This document shows positions 1-9,894 of a stretch of DNA of 40,201 nucleotides, in pieces (positions within the stretch are counted from its first letter, which is position 1; each line of letters opens with the position of its first letter). Source of the stretch: Cytophagales bacterium. GTDB lineage: Bacteria > Bacteroidota > Bacteroidia > Cytophagales > Spirosomataceae. The stretch is from assembly GCA_013298215.1 (NCBI GenBank), contig JAAFKE010000037.1, positions 1-40,201 of the forward strand, in the 5' to 3' direction. Under the pieces are notes generated by a model, which was not told where the DNA came from, did no database searches, and saw only the letters and a program-made list of their open reading frames with translations. The position numbers and the translations under genes were made by a program.

Positions 1-1
1 C

Positions 2-2656
2 GGTGCATCAACAAACTTATCACCAACGTCAGGTGGTGCATGGGTCAGTAACAATGCCGCCGCAACGGTTACCAATGGTGGCGTAGTTACAGGGGTTTCT
101 GCGGGTTCAGCAACGTTTACTTTTACCCAAACAAGTACTGGCTGTTCCGCAACGAGCCCCGCCGTAACAATAACAACAGCTTGCACACCCACCCCCACGC
201 CCACAGGCACCCTCGTTTGGAATGGCTCGGTGGATACCGACTGGTCAAAACCCTGCAACTGGACACCCGCCAGCGTACCCACCGCCACTAATGATGTAGA
301 AATACCTACGGGTATTACCAACCAACCCAGCATTGGCATAAACACAGCGGCACTTGCCAAAAGTGTTTGGGTAAAAAGCGGTGCAACGCTCTCTATCTCC
401 GCCACGGGTAGTTTGACGATTAATAGTTCAAAGGTTATTGGTAGCATTATCTCTCCTTTTATCAATTATGGAACCGTAGAAAACAGTGGCCAACTAATCT
501 TCGGCAGTACTGCCAGTATAGGAAGTTATGGCATTTTCAACGAGGGAACTTTCAACAACAAAACAAATGGAGATATCAAGATAGCTAATTTTAATGAAAA
601 TGGGATTTATACTGGGACTTTTAGCGGTACGGGTACTTTTACTAATGCGAGTACTATCACCATTGTAGGCATTACCAAATTAAGCAGAGGTGGCATTCTC
701 AACCAGGGTACTTTCAATAACGACATAGGGGGTGATATCAAGATAGACTACACAGCCACAGGGCTTGATAACAAGGGTAAAGGTATATTTACCAATGCGG
801 CTGCTATTAACATGGGAGGCACAGCCAGCGAAGAATACCCAATCAGCTTAGTCTTTGGCATTGATAACACCGGTGTTAGCTTCAACAACAACGCAGGCGG
901 CAATATCACGATAAACCGCTATAGAGACGTAGGGATAGGAAATGTTGCTAAATTTACCAATGTGGGTACTATCACGATTGGAGGCACAGCCATCAAATAC
1001 CTCACTATTGGTTTTGCCAACTCTAATACCTTCAACAATAATGCCTGTGGCAAAGTTATCGTCAAAAGTGGTAGTATTAAAAATTATGCATCTCAAACCA
1101 TTACCAACGAAGGCTATGTGCAGGTAGATGGAGATTTATCAAATGATGGTACCTTTACCAACAATGGTGTACTGAAATATGGTACAAAATCTGGTACAAC
1201 TGCCCCAACAAATGCTACTGCTCCATCAGTCATTGTTAAAGACAACCCTACCAATACTACTATTTTCACGTATGGCGGTACTTATAACGGTACGATTGAT
1301 GGTATTTATACTGATGCGACAGCTAATACTCCAGCTGGTAATTTTACAGCACCTAATACCTTTGTGCCAACGGTTACGCTCAATTCTTCTCAAACCTTCT
1401 ATGCCAAGATAACGCCATCTGGTGGTGGTCCTACTTGCTTTTATGTAGTGCCGTTTGCTTATACGGCGGTGGCCACTAGCCCCACCATCAGCAGCTTCCC
1501 CGCAACGGCTTGCGTGGGTAGTCCGCTCGTTATCATGGGTACAAACCTTACGGGTGCAACGGCGGTGAGCATTGGCGGTATAGCCGTAGGTAGCTTTGTG
1601 GTCAATTCGGCTACGCAAATCACGGCTACCCTTGCCACTGGCAATACGGGGACTATCTCCATCACTACGCCCAACGGCGTAGCGGTCAGCAGCAGTAGCT
1701 TTACCGCCAAAAACGTCCTCGCAGTACCCACCATCAGCGGCAACAACGAAATCTGCGAAGGCTTGGGCACTACCTTGTTGGCCAGTTCTCCTTTCTCACC
1801 AAGCCAACTGTCACCTGTTATCACCTACCAATGGACGGGCGGCTTGACGGGCAGCAACATTTTGGTTTCGCCACTCACCACCCGCACCTACCGCGTGGCG
1901 GCAGTGGCCGATGGTTGCAGCAGCGACTCGTCGTTGGTCTTTACGCTGACGGTCAATCCCAAGCCCGCCAAACCAAGCATCACGGCCGACAACCTGACCA
2001 TCTGCAAAGGCGGCAGCGTGTTATTGACGGGAACTTGTTCAACGGCAAACGCTTCTTTCCGTTGGACAACGCCGCCCTTCAACAGCGGCAACCAGATAGC
2101 AGCTCTTCCAGCTATCAACAATCGCAACATCACCGAGCCTGGCATTTACAAGGGGCTTTGCGAGTCGGATAAGGGCTGTTTGAGCGAAGAGGTGAGCATC
2201 ACCATCACCCAAAGCACCGATTGCGGTAATCAAAATTTTATTACCATCACGCCCGAGCGTCCTGCCATTTGCCCAGGGGCATCCATCACCATGACGGCCA
2301 CGGGCTGTACGGGTACGCTAACGTGGACGGGCGGAGCAAGCCCACTTACTGGAGCATCGGTAAGTTTGAGTCCAGCCGCCACCACCACCTACTTGGTGCA
2401 GTGCAGCACGGGCGGCTCGGGAGAATTCACGCTGGTAGTGGCCTCCAATACCTTGGCCGTGCCGAGCAACGTATCGACGGGCAAAGAGCGATTCAAGGCC
2501 GTTACGACGCTGACTTCCGACAAAAAAGTGGGTGTATCTACCTTCACGCCAGGAGCGAATGTGATTTACGAGGCGGGGAGTTCGATTACGTTGCTGCCAG
2601 GTTTTGTGGCCGAGAAATGGAGCGTATTTAAGGCTGAAATTAAGGGCTGTAATTAG
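2..2656 (+). CDS. Giant secreted mosaic surface protein, C-terminal part (5' end outside window)
   Basis: The reading frame is open from the first bases of the window, so the gene begins upstream. The first in-frame GTG (230) is not a credible start, because the residues before it match the paralogue at 3131-9808. Visible in order: the end of an Ig-like repeat; a Thr/Pro linker; a module opening with a VWNGSVDTDWSKPCNW motif; repeated short Asn/Thr/Gly units (TFNN, TITIGG) suggesting a beta-solenoid; an IPT/TIG-like domain (nt ~1480-1710); two further beta-sandwich stretches; and a C-terminal tail ending Gly-Cys-Asn. The tail resembles the 3-coathanger-stack/GC-X-COOH endings of secreted Bacteroidota proteins. 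The role is inferred to be adhesion or surface display. It probably shares a transcript with the LytTR gene 18 nt downstream. No catalytic motif was seen. Confidence 0.8.
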   Translation, partial: GASTNLSPTSGGAWVSNNAAATVTNGGVVTGVSAGSATFTFTQTSTGCSATSPAVTITTACTPTPTPTGTLVWNGSVDTDWSKPCNWTPASVPTATNDVEIPTGITNQPSIGINTAALAKSVWVKSGATLSISATGSLTINSSKVIGSIISPFINYGTVENSGQLIFGSTASIGSYGIFNEGTFNNKTNGDIKIANFNENGIYTGTFSGTGTFTNASTITIVGITKLSRGGILNQGTFNNDIGGDIKIDYTATGLDNKGKGIFTNAAAINMGGTASEEYPISLVFGIDNTGVSFNNNAGGNITINRYRDVGIGNVAKFTNVGTITIGGTAIKYLTIGFANSNTFNNNACGKVIVKSGSIKNYASQTITNEGYVQVDGDLSNDGTFTNNGVLKYGTKSGTTAPTNATAPSVIVKDNPTNTTIFTYGGTYNGTIDGIYTDATANTPAGNFTAPNTFVPTVTLNSSQTFYAKITPSGGGPTCFYVVPFAYTAVATSPTISSFPATACVGSPLVIMGTNLTGATAVSIGGIAVGSFVVNSATQITATLATGNTGTISITTPNGVAVSSSSFTAKNVLAVPTISGNNEICEGLGTTLLASSPFSPSQLSPVITYQWTGGLTGSNILVSPLTTRTYRVAAVADGCSSDSSLVFTLTVNPKPAKPSITADNLTICKGGSVLLTGTCSTANASFRWTTPPFNSGNQIAALPAINNRNITEPGIYKGLCESDKGCLSEEVSITITQSTDCGNQNFITITPERPAICPGASITMTATGCTGTLTWTGGASPLTGASVSLSPAATTTYLVQCSTGGSGEFTLVVASNTLAVPSNVSTGKERFKAVTTLTSDKKVGVSTFTPGANVIYEAGSSITLLPGFVAEKWSVFKAEIKGCN

Positions 2657-2674
2657 GAATAATCGCAAAACGTT

Positions 2675-3019
2675 ATGAACCATATTCAAATTCCTACCAG
2701 TTACGGCTACAATCACTTCCTGCCCTTTGCGTGGCAGGAAGTGATTCGGCTGGAAGGCCAAAGCAACTACACGCTGTTTGTGTTGCAAAACGGCAAAAAG
2801 TACATCTCGACCAAGACCCTCGGCAGCTACGAGGCGTTTTTGCCACCCGAGTTTGTGCGTATTCACAAGGGTTGCATTGTGCACCAAGCCAGTATTGAGC
2901 AGGTTTGTGAAACTACCAAGCGCATTATCTTGACCGACGGCTTTACGCACCCCGTCGCACGAAGGCGGTGGGGGGAGTTGAAGAGGGAGGTATTGGCAAA
3001 CAACGATTATTACCAATAA
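2675..3019 (+). CDS. Stand-alone LytTR DNA-binding protein
   Basis: The 114-residue protein is almost entirely a LytTR domain, recognisable from WQEVIRLEGQSNYTLF near the N-terminus, then KYISTKTLGSYE, PEFVRIHKGCIVH and a C-terminal VARRRWGELK. There is no receiver domain or membrane segment, so it would act as a bare transcription factor in the cytoplasm. It starts 18 nt after the stop of the upstream surface-protein gene and is followed by a hairpin, which suggests co-transcription with that gene. Because it lies between two paralogous surface-protein genes, it may control one or both (inference). In family members with a receiver domain the LytTR part binds direct repeats upstream of targets; no such repeats were identified here. 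Confidence 0.85.
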   Translation: MNHIQIPTSYGYNHFLPFAWQEVIRLEGQSNYTLFVLQNGKKYISTKTLGSYEAFLPPEFVRIHKGCIVHQASIEQVCETTKRIILTDGFTHPVARRRWGELKREVLANNDYYQ

Positions 3020-3022
3020 TTT

Positions 3023-3056
3023 AACCCTACCGAGGTTTGAAATCTTCGGTAGGGTT
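3023..3056 (+). terminator. Hairpin after the LytTR gene
   Basis: There are 11-base perfect arms (3023-3033 and 3046-3056) with a 12-base loop, starting 4 bases after the LytTR stop. No U-run follows on the + strand, so termination is uncertain. It may be a processing or stabilising hairpin. Confidence 0.45.
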
Positions 3057-3130
3057 GCCACGAAAAAAAAACCATTACCCCATATCATTCATCACTCGTA
3101 CCTCAAAACTTAACTTTTTATCTTTTTCAA

Positions 3131-6100
3131 ATGAAAAATTTTTCCCCCACCGAGGTTTTGCGTTCCCTCTTTAATCTTGAAGCAACACCCCGCCAAACCA
3201 AATTGCAACAGCTATCAAAAGCCTGCTTCGCACTGCTCCTGTTTTGCGGATGGCACACTGCCAATGCCCAATTGACCTATACCGATGATTTTAGTGCCAA
3301 CACCAGCGCAACCCAAGTTACATCGGGTTTGATGGGGACGAGTGGCACTAACAACTGGTTTGTAACCCGTTCGGGTGCAGATTGGGGTGCAATACGCAGT
3401 AACACGACTTCTCAGTTGGAACTCACCAATGATGTAGGGGCGACGACAAATGCGAATGGCTGGGTATTTGCCCAAACCGTAACCCAACATCACCCTACGC
3501 TCAACCTCAATACGGACGTAACGTGGAGCTTCAATATGCGCCAAATCACAAGCGACCCAGGCGGTTTTGCGGCAGGTAGTGCTGGTGTAGCGTTTTTGTT
3601 GGCAGGTAGTAGTGCCACCGCAGCAACGGCAGGACAAGGTTATGCTGTTGTCTTGGGGCAATCGGGAACAACTGACCCTGTCCGTTTGGTAAGTTACAAT
3701 AATGGTCTGCAAGGGACGCTGACCGATATTGTTACTTCCAACACCACAGGATTGACCGATTTTGGGGCAGATTATTTGAGTATTAGAGTGGTTTATACCG
3801 CTGCGACCAACACTTGGGAGTTGTTGTTGCGCAATGACGGGGCAACGGCTTTTGCCGACCCAAGCACTGGCACACTGACTTCACAAGGCACTCCTGTTGC
3901 CAATAGCACCTACACTGGCACAACGCTCTCGTTTATGGGTGCGTATTGGCAAGGCGGCACGGCTGCTAACCAAACGGCGTTTTTTGACAATGTGAAAGTC
4001 GTTGCCAATACAGGTGCCTTTGTAACAACTTGGATACCAGGCGGCACAGCTACGTCATTGACCATACCCACCACAGGCACAGGGTATAACTATGCCGCTA
4101 CTTGCCAAAACATGACCACAAGCACAACTGCCGCTACTGCTTTGACGGCACAAACAGGCGATGCGACGTTTTCAGGACTCACTTCTGCGAGTACTTACAG
4201 GGTATTTGTCACGGGTACTTTTCCTCGCATCTATTTTTGGTTTAGTAACGAAACAACTAAAATTCGTACCATCGAACAGTGGGGTACTATTGCTTGGACG
4301 AGTATGCGAAATGCTTTTTATGGCTGTAATAACCTAACGACTGCAACAGGTAACCCTGTTCTTACAGGAGTAACGGATATGAGTTTTATGTTTTATGATT
4401 GCACGAATTTTAACGGTAACATTACGGGTTGGAATACGGCGACGGTAACGAATATGAGTAATATGTTTGGTAGTTGCGGGAAATTTAATGCTAATATCAG
4501 CATTTGGAATACGGCGGCGGTAACGAATATGAGTAATATGTTTAGTAGTTGCGGGAAATTCAATCAACCTATCGGGACTTGGAATACGGCGGCGGTAACG
4601 AATATGGAAAGTATGTTTCAATACAGTGCCTTCAATCAAGATATCAGCATTTGGAAGACGGCGGCGGTAACGAATATGAATAATATGTTTAGAAGTACGC
4701 CTTTCAATCAAGATATCGGTACTTGGACGACATCAGCGGTAACGAATATGCAAGGTATGTTTGCAAGTACGCCTTTCAATCAAGATATCAGCATTTGGAA
4801 TACGGCGGCGGTAACGAATATGGCAGGTATGTTTAATGATGCCCGTGCCTTCAATCAACCTATTGGCACTTGGACGACATCGGCGGTAACGGATATGAGT
4901 TATATGTTTTATCAAGCCTATGCCTTCAATCAACCTATCGGCACTTGGACGACATCGGCGGTAACGAATATGAGCAATATGTTTAAACGAGCCTCTGCCT
5001 TCAATCAACCTATCGGGACTTGGACGACATCGGCGGTAACGGATATGAGTTATATGTTTAATGATGCCTTTAACTTCAATCGGCCTATCGGGACTTGGAC
5101 GACATCGGCGGTAACGAATATGAGCAATATGTTTGATAACGCCTATGCCTTCAATCAACCTATCGGGACTTGGACGACATCGGCGGTAACGGATATGAGC
5201 AATATGTTTTATAACGCCCAAGCCTTCAATCAAAATCTTGGCAAATGGACACTTAACAGCAACGTAATTATAAACACTATGCTCGCTGGTTCCAGTATGG
5301 ACTGCGCCAATTATTCCGCTACCTTAGTGGGTTGGGCTGCACAACCGAGCTTGCCAGAATTCATACAGCTTGGCGCATATGGCATAAAGTACGGCACAGA
5401 TGCAACAACAGCACGTAATATACTGACGACGACCAAATTCTGGAATATTTATGATGATGGCGTTTCTACTGGAACTTGTCTGTCTCCCGAAATTAATGTA
5501 CAAGGTAACAGCAATAACATCACAGACGGTAGTACAACGCCTTCTACGACGAATCATACTGATTTTGGTAGTGTGGCTATCGGTAGTACTTTGGTACGAA
5601 CTTTTACCATTCAAAATTTAGGGGGGGCTACTTTGACGATGAGTGGCAGTATTATGTCAAGTAATACGAAATTCAAAATAGGTGTTACACCTAAGATTGT
5701 TTCGGCGGGTGCATTGGCTACTTTTACAGTTACCTACACGCCTACGGCATCAGGTACGGACAATGCCACAATTACAATTAATAACAATGACAGCGATGAA
5801 GCGGTGTATGATTTTGCGATAGCGGGCGTAGGCTATTTTAACGTTGGTACACCTGTATTCACGGCAGGTGCAACGTCTATATGTGTAAGTGCTACAGACA
5901 CTTATACTGCTACTGCAAGCAATTCAACATCAATTACGTACAGCATTGTTGGCGGAACGGGTGCAACGATTAATTCAAGCACAGGCGTAGTGAGTAATGT
6001 AATAGGAAACTTTACGGTACGTGCCACCGCAACAGGTGCTACGGGACCTAATACAACTGCTGATAGAGTGGTTATGGTAACTCCAAATGTAGGCACACCG

Positions 6101-9100
6101 AGTTTTAGTGCAGGTGCAACTTCGCTTTGTGCAGGCGGTACAAGCACTTATACCGCAAGTGCAAGCAATTCAACGTCAATTGTTTATAGCATTTTGAATG
6201 GCACGGGTGCAAGTATCAATAGTTCAACGGGTGCAGTAAGTGCCGTAACAGGTAATTTTACGGTTGTAGCAACGGCTTCGGGTACTTGTGGTACAAATAC
6301 AACAGCCAATCGAGTGGTTACGGTAACACCAAATGTAGGCACACCGAGTTTTAGTGCAGGTGCAATTACGCTTTGTGTAGGTGGTACAGATACCTATACC
6401 GCAAGTGCAAGCAATTCAACGTCAATTGTTTATAGCATTTTGAATGGCACGGGGGCAAGCATCAATAGTTCCACGGGTGTAGTAAGTGCCGTAACAGGAA
6501 ACTTTACGGTTGTGGCAACGGCTTCGGGTACTTGTGGTACAAATACAACGGTAAATCGAGTGGTTACGGTAACTCCAAATGTTGGCACACCGAGTTTTAG
6601 TGCAGGTGCAACTTCGCTTTGTGCAGGCGGTACAAGCACTTATACCGCAAGTGCAAGTAATTCATCTTCAATTGTTTATAGCATTTTGAATGGCACGGGG
6701 GCAAGCATCAATAGTTCCACGGGTGCGGTAAGTGCCGTAACAGGAAACTTTACGGTTGTGGCAACGGCTTCGGGTACTTGTGGTTCAAATACAACGGTAA
6801 ATCGAGTGGTTACGGTAACTCCAAATGTAGGCACACCGAGTTTTAGTGCAGGTGCAACTTCGCTTTGTGTAGGTGGTACAGATACTTATACGGCAAGTGC
6901 AAGTAATTCATCTTCAATCGTTTATAGCATTTTGAATGGCACGGGTGCAAGCATCAATAGTTCAACGGGTGTAGTAAGTGCCGTAACGGGTAACTTTACG
7001 GTTGTGGCAACGGCTTCGGGTACTTGTGGTTCAAATACAACGGTAAATCGAGCGGTTACGGTAACACAAAATGTAGCTACACCTGTTTTCACAGCAGGAG
7101 CAACGTCTTTATGTGCGGGCGGTACAAGCACTTATACGGCAACTGCAAGCAATTCATCTTCAATTGTTTATAGCATTTTGAATGGCACGGGTGCAAGCAT
7201 CAGTAGTTCAACTGGTGCAGTAAGTACCGTAACTGGCAGTTTTACAGTAGTGGCAACGGCATCGGGTACTTGTGGTTCAAACACAACGGCCAATCGAGCT
7301 GTTACGGTTAATGCTTTGCCAACCGTAAGCATTACAGGTGCAACGTCAATAGCTGTCGGTGCATCAACAAACTTATCACCAACGTCAGGTGGTGCATGGG
7401 TCAGTAACAATGCCGCCGCAACGGTTACCAATGGTGGCGTTGTTACAGGGGTTTCTGTGGGTTCAGCAACGTTTACTTTTACCCAAACAAGTACAGGCTG
7501 TCCCGCAACGAGCCCCGCCGTAACAATAACAGCAGCTTGCACCCCCACCCCCACGCCCACAGGCACCCTCGTTTGGAATGGCTCGGTGGATACCGACTGG
7601 TCAAAACCCTGCAACTGGACACCAGCCAGCGTACCCACCACCACCAACGATGTAGAACTACCAACGGGCATTACCAACTACCCCACCATTGCAGCAGCAG
7701 CACTTGCCAAAAGTGTATGGGTAAAAAGCGGTGCAACGCTCACTATCTCCACCAATGGTAGTTTGACGATTAATGATTCAAGGAATTTTGTCGTTAGCAC
7801 TCCTTTTGAAACCATAGCTTTTTATAACCAAGGCACTGTACAAAACGATGGCCTACTAACCCTTGGCAATACCGCCAGCATAGGACGATATGGTATTGAT
7901 AATTCAGGTACTTTCAACAACAATACAGGGGCTAATATCAACATAGACCGCAGTACAAGCAAAGGGCTTTCCCACGTTGCGGGTACATTTGCCAATGCCG
8001 GCACTATCACCATTGGAGGCATAGCCAGCGTAGGTTTTAATGGCCTTTCAAACGATGCTACCTTTAACAATACAGGAATTATCAACATAGACCGCAGTAC
8101 AAGCACAGGGCTTCGAAACAATAATGGTACTTTTACCAATGATGCTACTATAACCATTGGAGGTATAGCAAGCGTAGGCACTCAAGGACTTCATAATTTA
8201 GCCACCTTCAACAACAACGCCTGTGGCAAACTCATCGTCAAAGATGGTGGTATTAGAAATAACACATCTAGAACCATCACGAACACAGGTTATGTGCAGG
8301 TAGATCAAAATTTACGGAATGACGGCACTTTTACCAACAATAGCGTACTAAAATATGCTGCACTCACAGGCTCGGTTACAAGTGCCACTGCCCCGTCAGT
8401 CATTGTCAATGACGCAACTCCTATTTTCACCTATGGCGGTACTTATGATGGTACGGTTAATGGTATTTTTACAAATGCAACCGCAACAACTTCGGCTGGT
8501 AATTTTACAGCACCTAATACCTTTGTGCCCGCATCAGGTTTAACAACGGCTGCTACCGTCACTTTGTATGCTAAGATTACTCAAAATAACTGTACAGAAG
8601 CTGTGGTTGTGCCGTTTGTTTATAAAATGCCCCCCACCATCACCAGCTTCCCCGCAACGGCTTGCGTGGGTAGTTCGCTCGTTATCATGGGTACAAACCT
8701 TACGGGTGCAACGGCGGTGAGCATTGGCGGTATAGCCGTAGGTAGCTTTGTGGTCAATTCGGCTACGCAAATCACGGCTATCATTGCCACGGGCAACACG
8801 GGTACTATCTCCATCACTACGCCCAACGGCGTAGCGGTGAGCAGCAGTAGCTTTACCGCCAAAAACGTCCTCGCAGTACCCACCATCAGCGGCAACAACG
8901 AAATCTGCGAAGGCTTGGGCACTACCTTGTTGGCCAGTTCTCCTTTCTCACCAAGCCAACAATCACCTGTTATCACCTACCAATGGTCGGGCGGCCTGAT
9001 GGGCAGCAACATTTTGGTTTCGCCACTCACCACCCGCACCTACCGCGTGGCGGCAGTGGCCGATGGTTGCAGCAGCGACTCGTCGTTGGTCTTTACGCTG

Positions 9101-9808
9101 ACGGTCAATCCCAAGCCCGCCAAACCAAGCATCACGGCCGACAACCTGACCATCTGCAAAGGCGGCAGCGTGTTATTGACGGGAACTTGTTCAACGGCAA
9201 ACGCTTCTTTCCGTTGGACAACGCCGCCCTTCAACAGCGGCAACCAGATAGCAGCTCTTCCAGCTATCAACAATCGCAACATCACCGAGCCTGGCATTTA
9301 CAAGGGGCTTTGCGAGTCGGATAAGGGCTGTTTGAGCGAAGAGGTGAGCATCACCATCACCCAAAGCACCGATTGCGGTAATCAAAATTTTATTACCATC
9401 ACGCCCGAGCGTCCCGCCATTTGCCCAGGGGCATCCATCACCATGACGGCCACGGGCTGTGCGGGTACGCTAACGTGGACGGGTGGAGCAACCCCACTGA
9501 CGGGAGCATCGGTAAGTTTGAGTCCAGCCGCCACCACCACCTACTTGGTGCAGTGCAGCACGGGCGGCTCTGGCAGCTTCATACTGGTAGTAGCCGCCAA
9601 CACCTTGGCCGTACCGAGCAACGTATCGACGGGCAAGGAGCGATTCAAGGCAGTTACGACGCTAACCTCCGACAAGAAAGTGGGTGTATCTACCTTCACT
9701 CCAGGAGCGAATGTGATTTACGAGGCGGGGAGTTCGATTACGTTGCTGCCAGGTTTTGTGGCCGAGAAATGGAGCGTATTTAAGGCTGAAATTAAGGGCT
9801 GTAATTAG
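3131..9808 (+). CDS. Giant secreted BspA-type repeat surface protein (2225 aa)
   Basis: The start is supported by a signal peptide (hydrophobic segment 31-41, cleavage after ANA at 46). Domains in order: a concanavalin/legume-lectin-like beta-sandwich (~47-295); a BspA-type lead-in (TTWIPGG..SLTIPTTGTGYNY); 12 BspA/DUF285 repeats of ~25 residues with core VTNMSNMF...FNQPIGTW (~414-706); a choice-of-anchor-D-like domain (~800-900); six 82-residue Ig-like repeats (~905-1396); the VWNGSVDTDW module with beta-solenoid-like units; an IPT/TIG-like domain; and a C-terminal tail ending Gly-Cys-Asn. It is likely exported and surface-attached, possibly binding glycans or other cells (inference). A strong terminator follows. 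The last ~2.4 kb duplicates the gene at the left edge of the window. Confidence 0.9.
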   Translation: MKNFSPTEVLRSLFNLEATPRQTKLQQLSKACFALLLFCGWHTANAQLTYTDDFSANTSATQVTSGLMGTSGTNNWFVTRSGADWGAIRSNTTSQLELTNDVGATTNANGWVFAQTVTQHHPTLNLNTDVTWSFNMRQITSDPGGFAAGSAGVAFLLAGSSATAATAGQGYAVVLGQSGTTDPVRLVSYNNGLQGTLTDIVTSNTTGLTDFGADYLSIRVVYTAATNTWELLLRNDGATAFADPSTGTLTSQGTPVANSTYTGTTLSFMGAYWQGGTAANQTAFFDNVKVVANTGAFVTTWIPGGTATSLTIPTTGTGYNYAATCQNMTTSTTAATALTAQTGDATFSGLTSASTYRVFVTGTFPRIYFWFSNETTKIRTIEQWGTIAWTSMRNAFYGCNNLTTATGNPVLTGVTDMSFMFYDCTNFNGNITGWNTATVTNMSNMFGSCGKFNANISIWNTAAVTNMSNMFSSCGKFNQPIGTWNTAAVTNMESMFQYSAFNQDISIWKTAAVTNMNNMFRSTPFNQDIGTWTTSAVTNMQGMFASTPFNQDISIWNTAAVTNMAGMFNDARAFNQPIGTWTTSAVTDMSYMFYQAYAFNQPIGTWTTSAVTNMSNMFKRASAFNQPIGTWTTSAVTDMSYMFNDAFNFNRPIGTWTTSAVTNMSNMFDNAYAFNQPIGTWTTSAVTDMSNMFYNAQAFNQNLGKWTLNSNVIINTMLAGSSMDCANYSATLVGWAAQPSLPEFIQLGAYGIKYGTDATTARNILTTTKFWNIYDDGVSTGTCLSPEINVQGNSNNITDGSTTPSTTNHTDFGSVAIGSTLVRTFTIQNLGGATLTMSGSIMSSNTKFKIGVTPKIVSAGALATFTVTYTPTASGTDNATITINNNDSDEAVYDFAIAGVGYFNVGTPVFTAGATSICVSATDTYTATASNSTSITYSIVGGTGATINSSTGVVSNVIGNFTVRATATGATGPNTTADRVVMVTPNVGTPSFSAGATSLCAGGTSTYTASASNSTSIVYSILNGTGASINSSTGAVSAVTGNFTVVATASGTCGTNTTANRVVTVTPNVGTPSFSAGAITLCVGGTDTYTASASNSTSIVYSILNGTGASINSSTGVVSAVTGNFTVVATASGTCGTNTTVNRVVTVTPNVGTPSFSAGATSLCAGGTSTYTASASNSSSIVYSILNGTGASINSSTGAVSAVTGNFTVVATASGTCGSNTTVNRVVTVTPNVGTPSFSAGATSLCVGGTDTYTASASNSSSIVYSILNGTGASINSSTGVVSAVTGNFTVVATASGTCGSNTTVNRAVTVTQNVATPVFTAGATSLCAGGTSTYTATASNSSSIVYSILNGTGASISSSTGAVSTVTGSFTVVATASGTCGSNTTANRAVTVNALPTVSITGATSIAVGASTNLSPTSGGAWVSNNAAATVTNGGVVTGVSVGSATFTFTQTSTGCPATSPAVTITAACTPTPTPTGTLVWNGSVDTDWSKPCNWTPASVPTTTNDVELPTGITNYPTIAAAALAKSVWVKSGATLTISTNGSLTINDSRNFVVSTPFETIAFYNQGTVQNDGLLTLGNTASIGRYGIDNSGTFNNNTGANINIDRSTSKGLSHVAGTFANAGTITIGGIASVGFNGLSNDATFNNTGIINIDRSTSTGLRNNNGTFTNDATITIGGIASVGTQGLHNLATFNNNACGKLIVKDGGIRNNTSRTITNTGYVQVDQNLRNDGTFTNNSVLKYAALTGSVTSATAPSVIVNDATPIFTYGGTYDGTVNGIFTNATATTSAGNFTAPNTFVPASGLTTAATVTLYAKITQNNCTEAVVVPFVYKMPPTITSFPATACVGSSLVIMGTNLTGATAVSIGGIAVGSFVVNSATQITAIIATGNTGTISITTPNGVAVSSSSFTAKNVLAVPTISGNNEICEGLGTTLLASSPFSPSQQSPVITYQWSGGLMGSNILVSPLTTRTYRVAAVADGCSSDSSLVFTLTVNPKPAKPSITADNLTICKGGSVLLTGTCSTANASFRWTTPPFNSGNQIAALPAINNRNITEPGIYKGLCESDKGCLSEEVSITITQSTDCGNQNFITITPERPAICPGASITMTATGCAGTLTWTGGATPLTGASVSLSPAATTTYLVQCSTGGSGSFILVVAANTLAVPSNVSTGKERFKAVTTLTSDKKVGVSTFTPGANVIYEAGSSITLLPGFVAEKWSVFKAEIKGCN
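4370..5248 (+). repeat. BspA/DUF285 repeat array, 12 units
   Basis: Twelve in-frame units of about 72-75 nt encode VT(N/D)MSxMF...FNxxIGTW. The central units are nearly identical, for example the repeated ACATCGGCGGTAACG core. Such near-identity allows copy-number change by recombination. The long minus-strand open frames over this stretch are only mirror images of the repeat. Confidence 0.9.
5843..7318 (+). repeat. Six tandem 246-nt Ig-like repeats
   Basis: Units start at 5843, 6089, 6335, 6581, 6827 and 7073, exactly 246 nt apart. Each encodes 82 residues beginning VGTP.F.AGA..LC.GGT.TYTA. Units 2-5 are close to identical at the DNA level; the first and last are the most diverged. Confidence 0.9.
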
Positions 9809-9813
9809 GAATA
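7357..9813 (+). repeat. Direct repeat shared with window positions 1-2661
   Basis: Position 1 aligns to 7357, and the homology runs past both stop codons into the shared GAATA that follows. The first ~420 nt and the last ~1.2 kb are nearly identical. The middle (about 430-1480 in the first copy) is related but diverged and 204 nt longer in the first copy. Confidence 0.88.
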
Positions 9814-9824
9814 CACTTTTTCTA

Positions 9825-9874
9825 TCAAAGCAAAAACACCTGAGCGTCGAGTGGCTTAGGTGTTTTTGCTTTGA
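9825..9874. terminator. Bidirectional terminator
   Basis: Perfect 17-base arms (9825-9841 and 9858-9874) with an A-rich left flank and T-rich stem lie between the convergent 3131-9808 (+) and 9895-10647 (-) genes. It can serve both directions. Confidence 0.85.
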
Positions 9875-9894
9875 ATAATATCCGCATCAAATAC

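Noticed and set aside
230-2656. Start of the first gene at GTG 230
   Set aside because: The frame is open to the window edge and upstream residues match the paralogue, so the gene is truncated, not starting there.
4334-5233. Minus-strand ORFs with repeated HITHIRYRRR units
   Set aside because: They are exact mirror readings of the BspA repeat array on the + strand and have no independent support.
5843-7318. CRISPR-like or satellite repeat
   Set aside because: The unit is 246 nt, in frame, without spacers, and encodes a clear Ig-like repeat.
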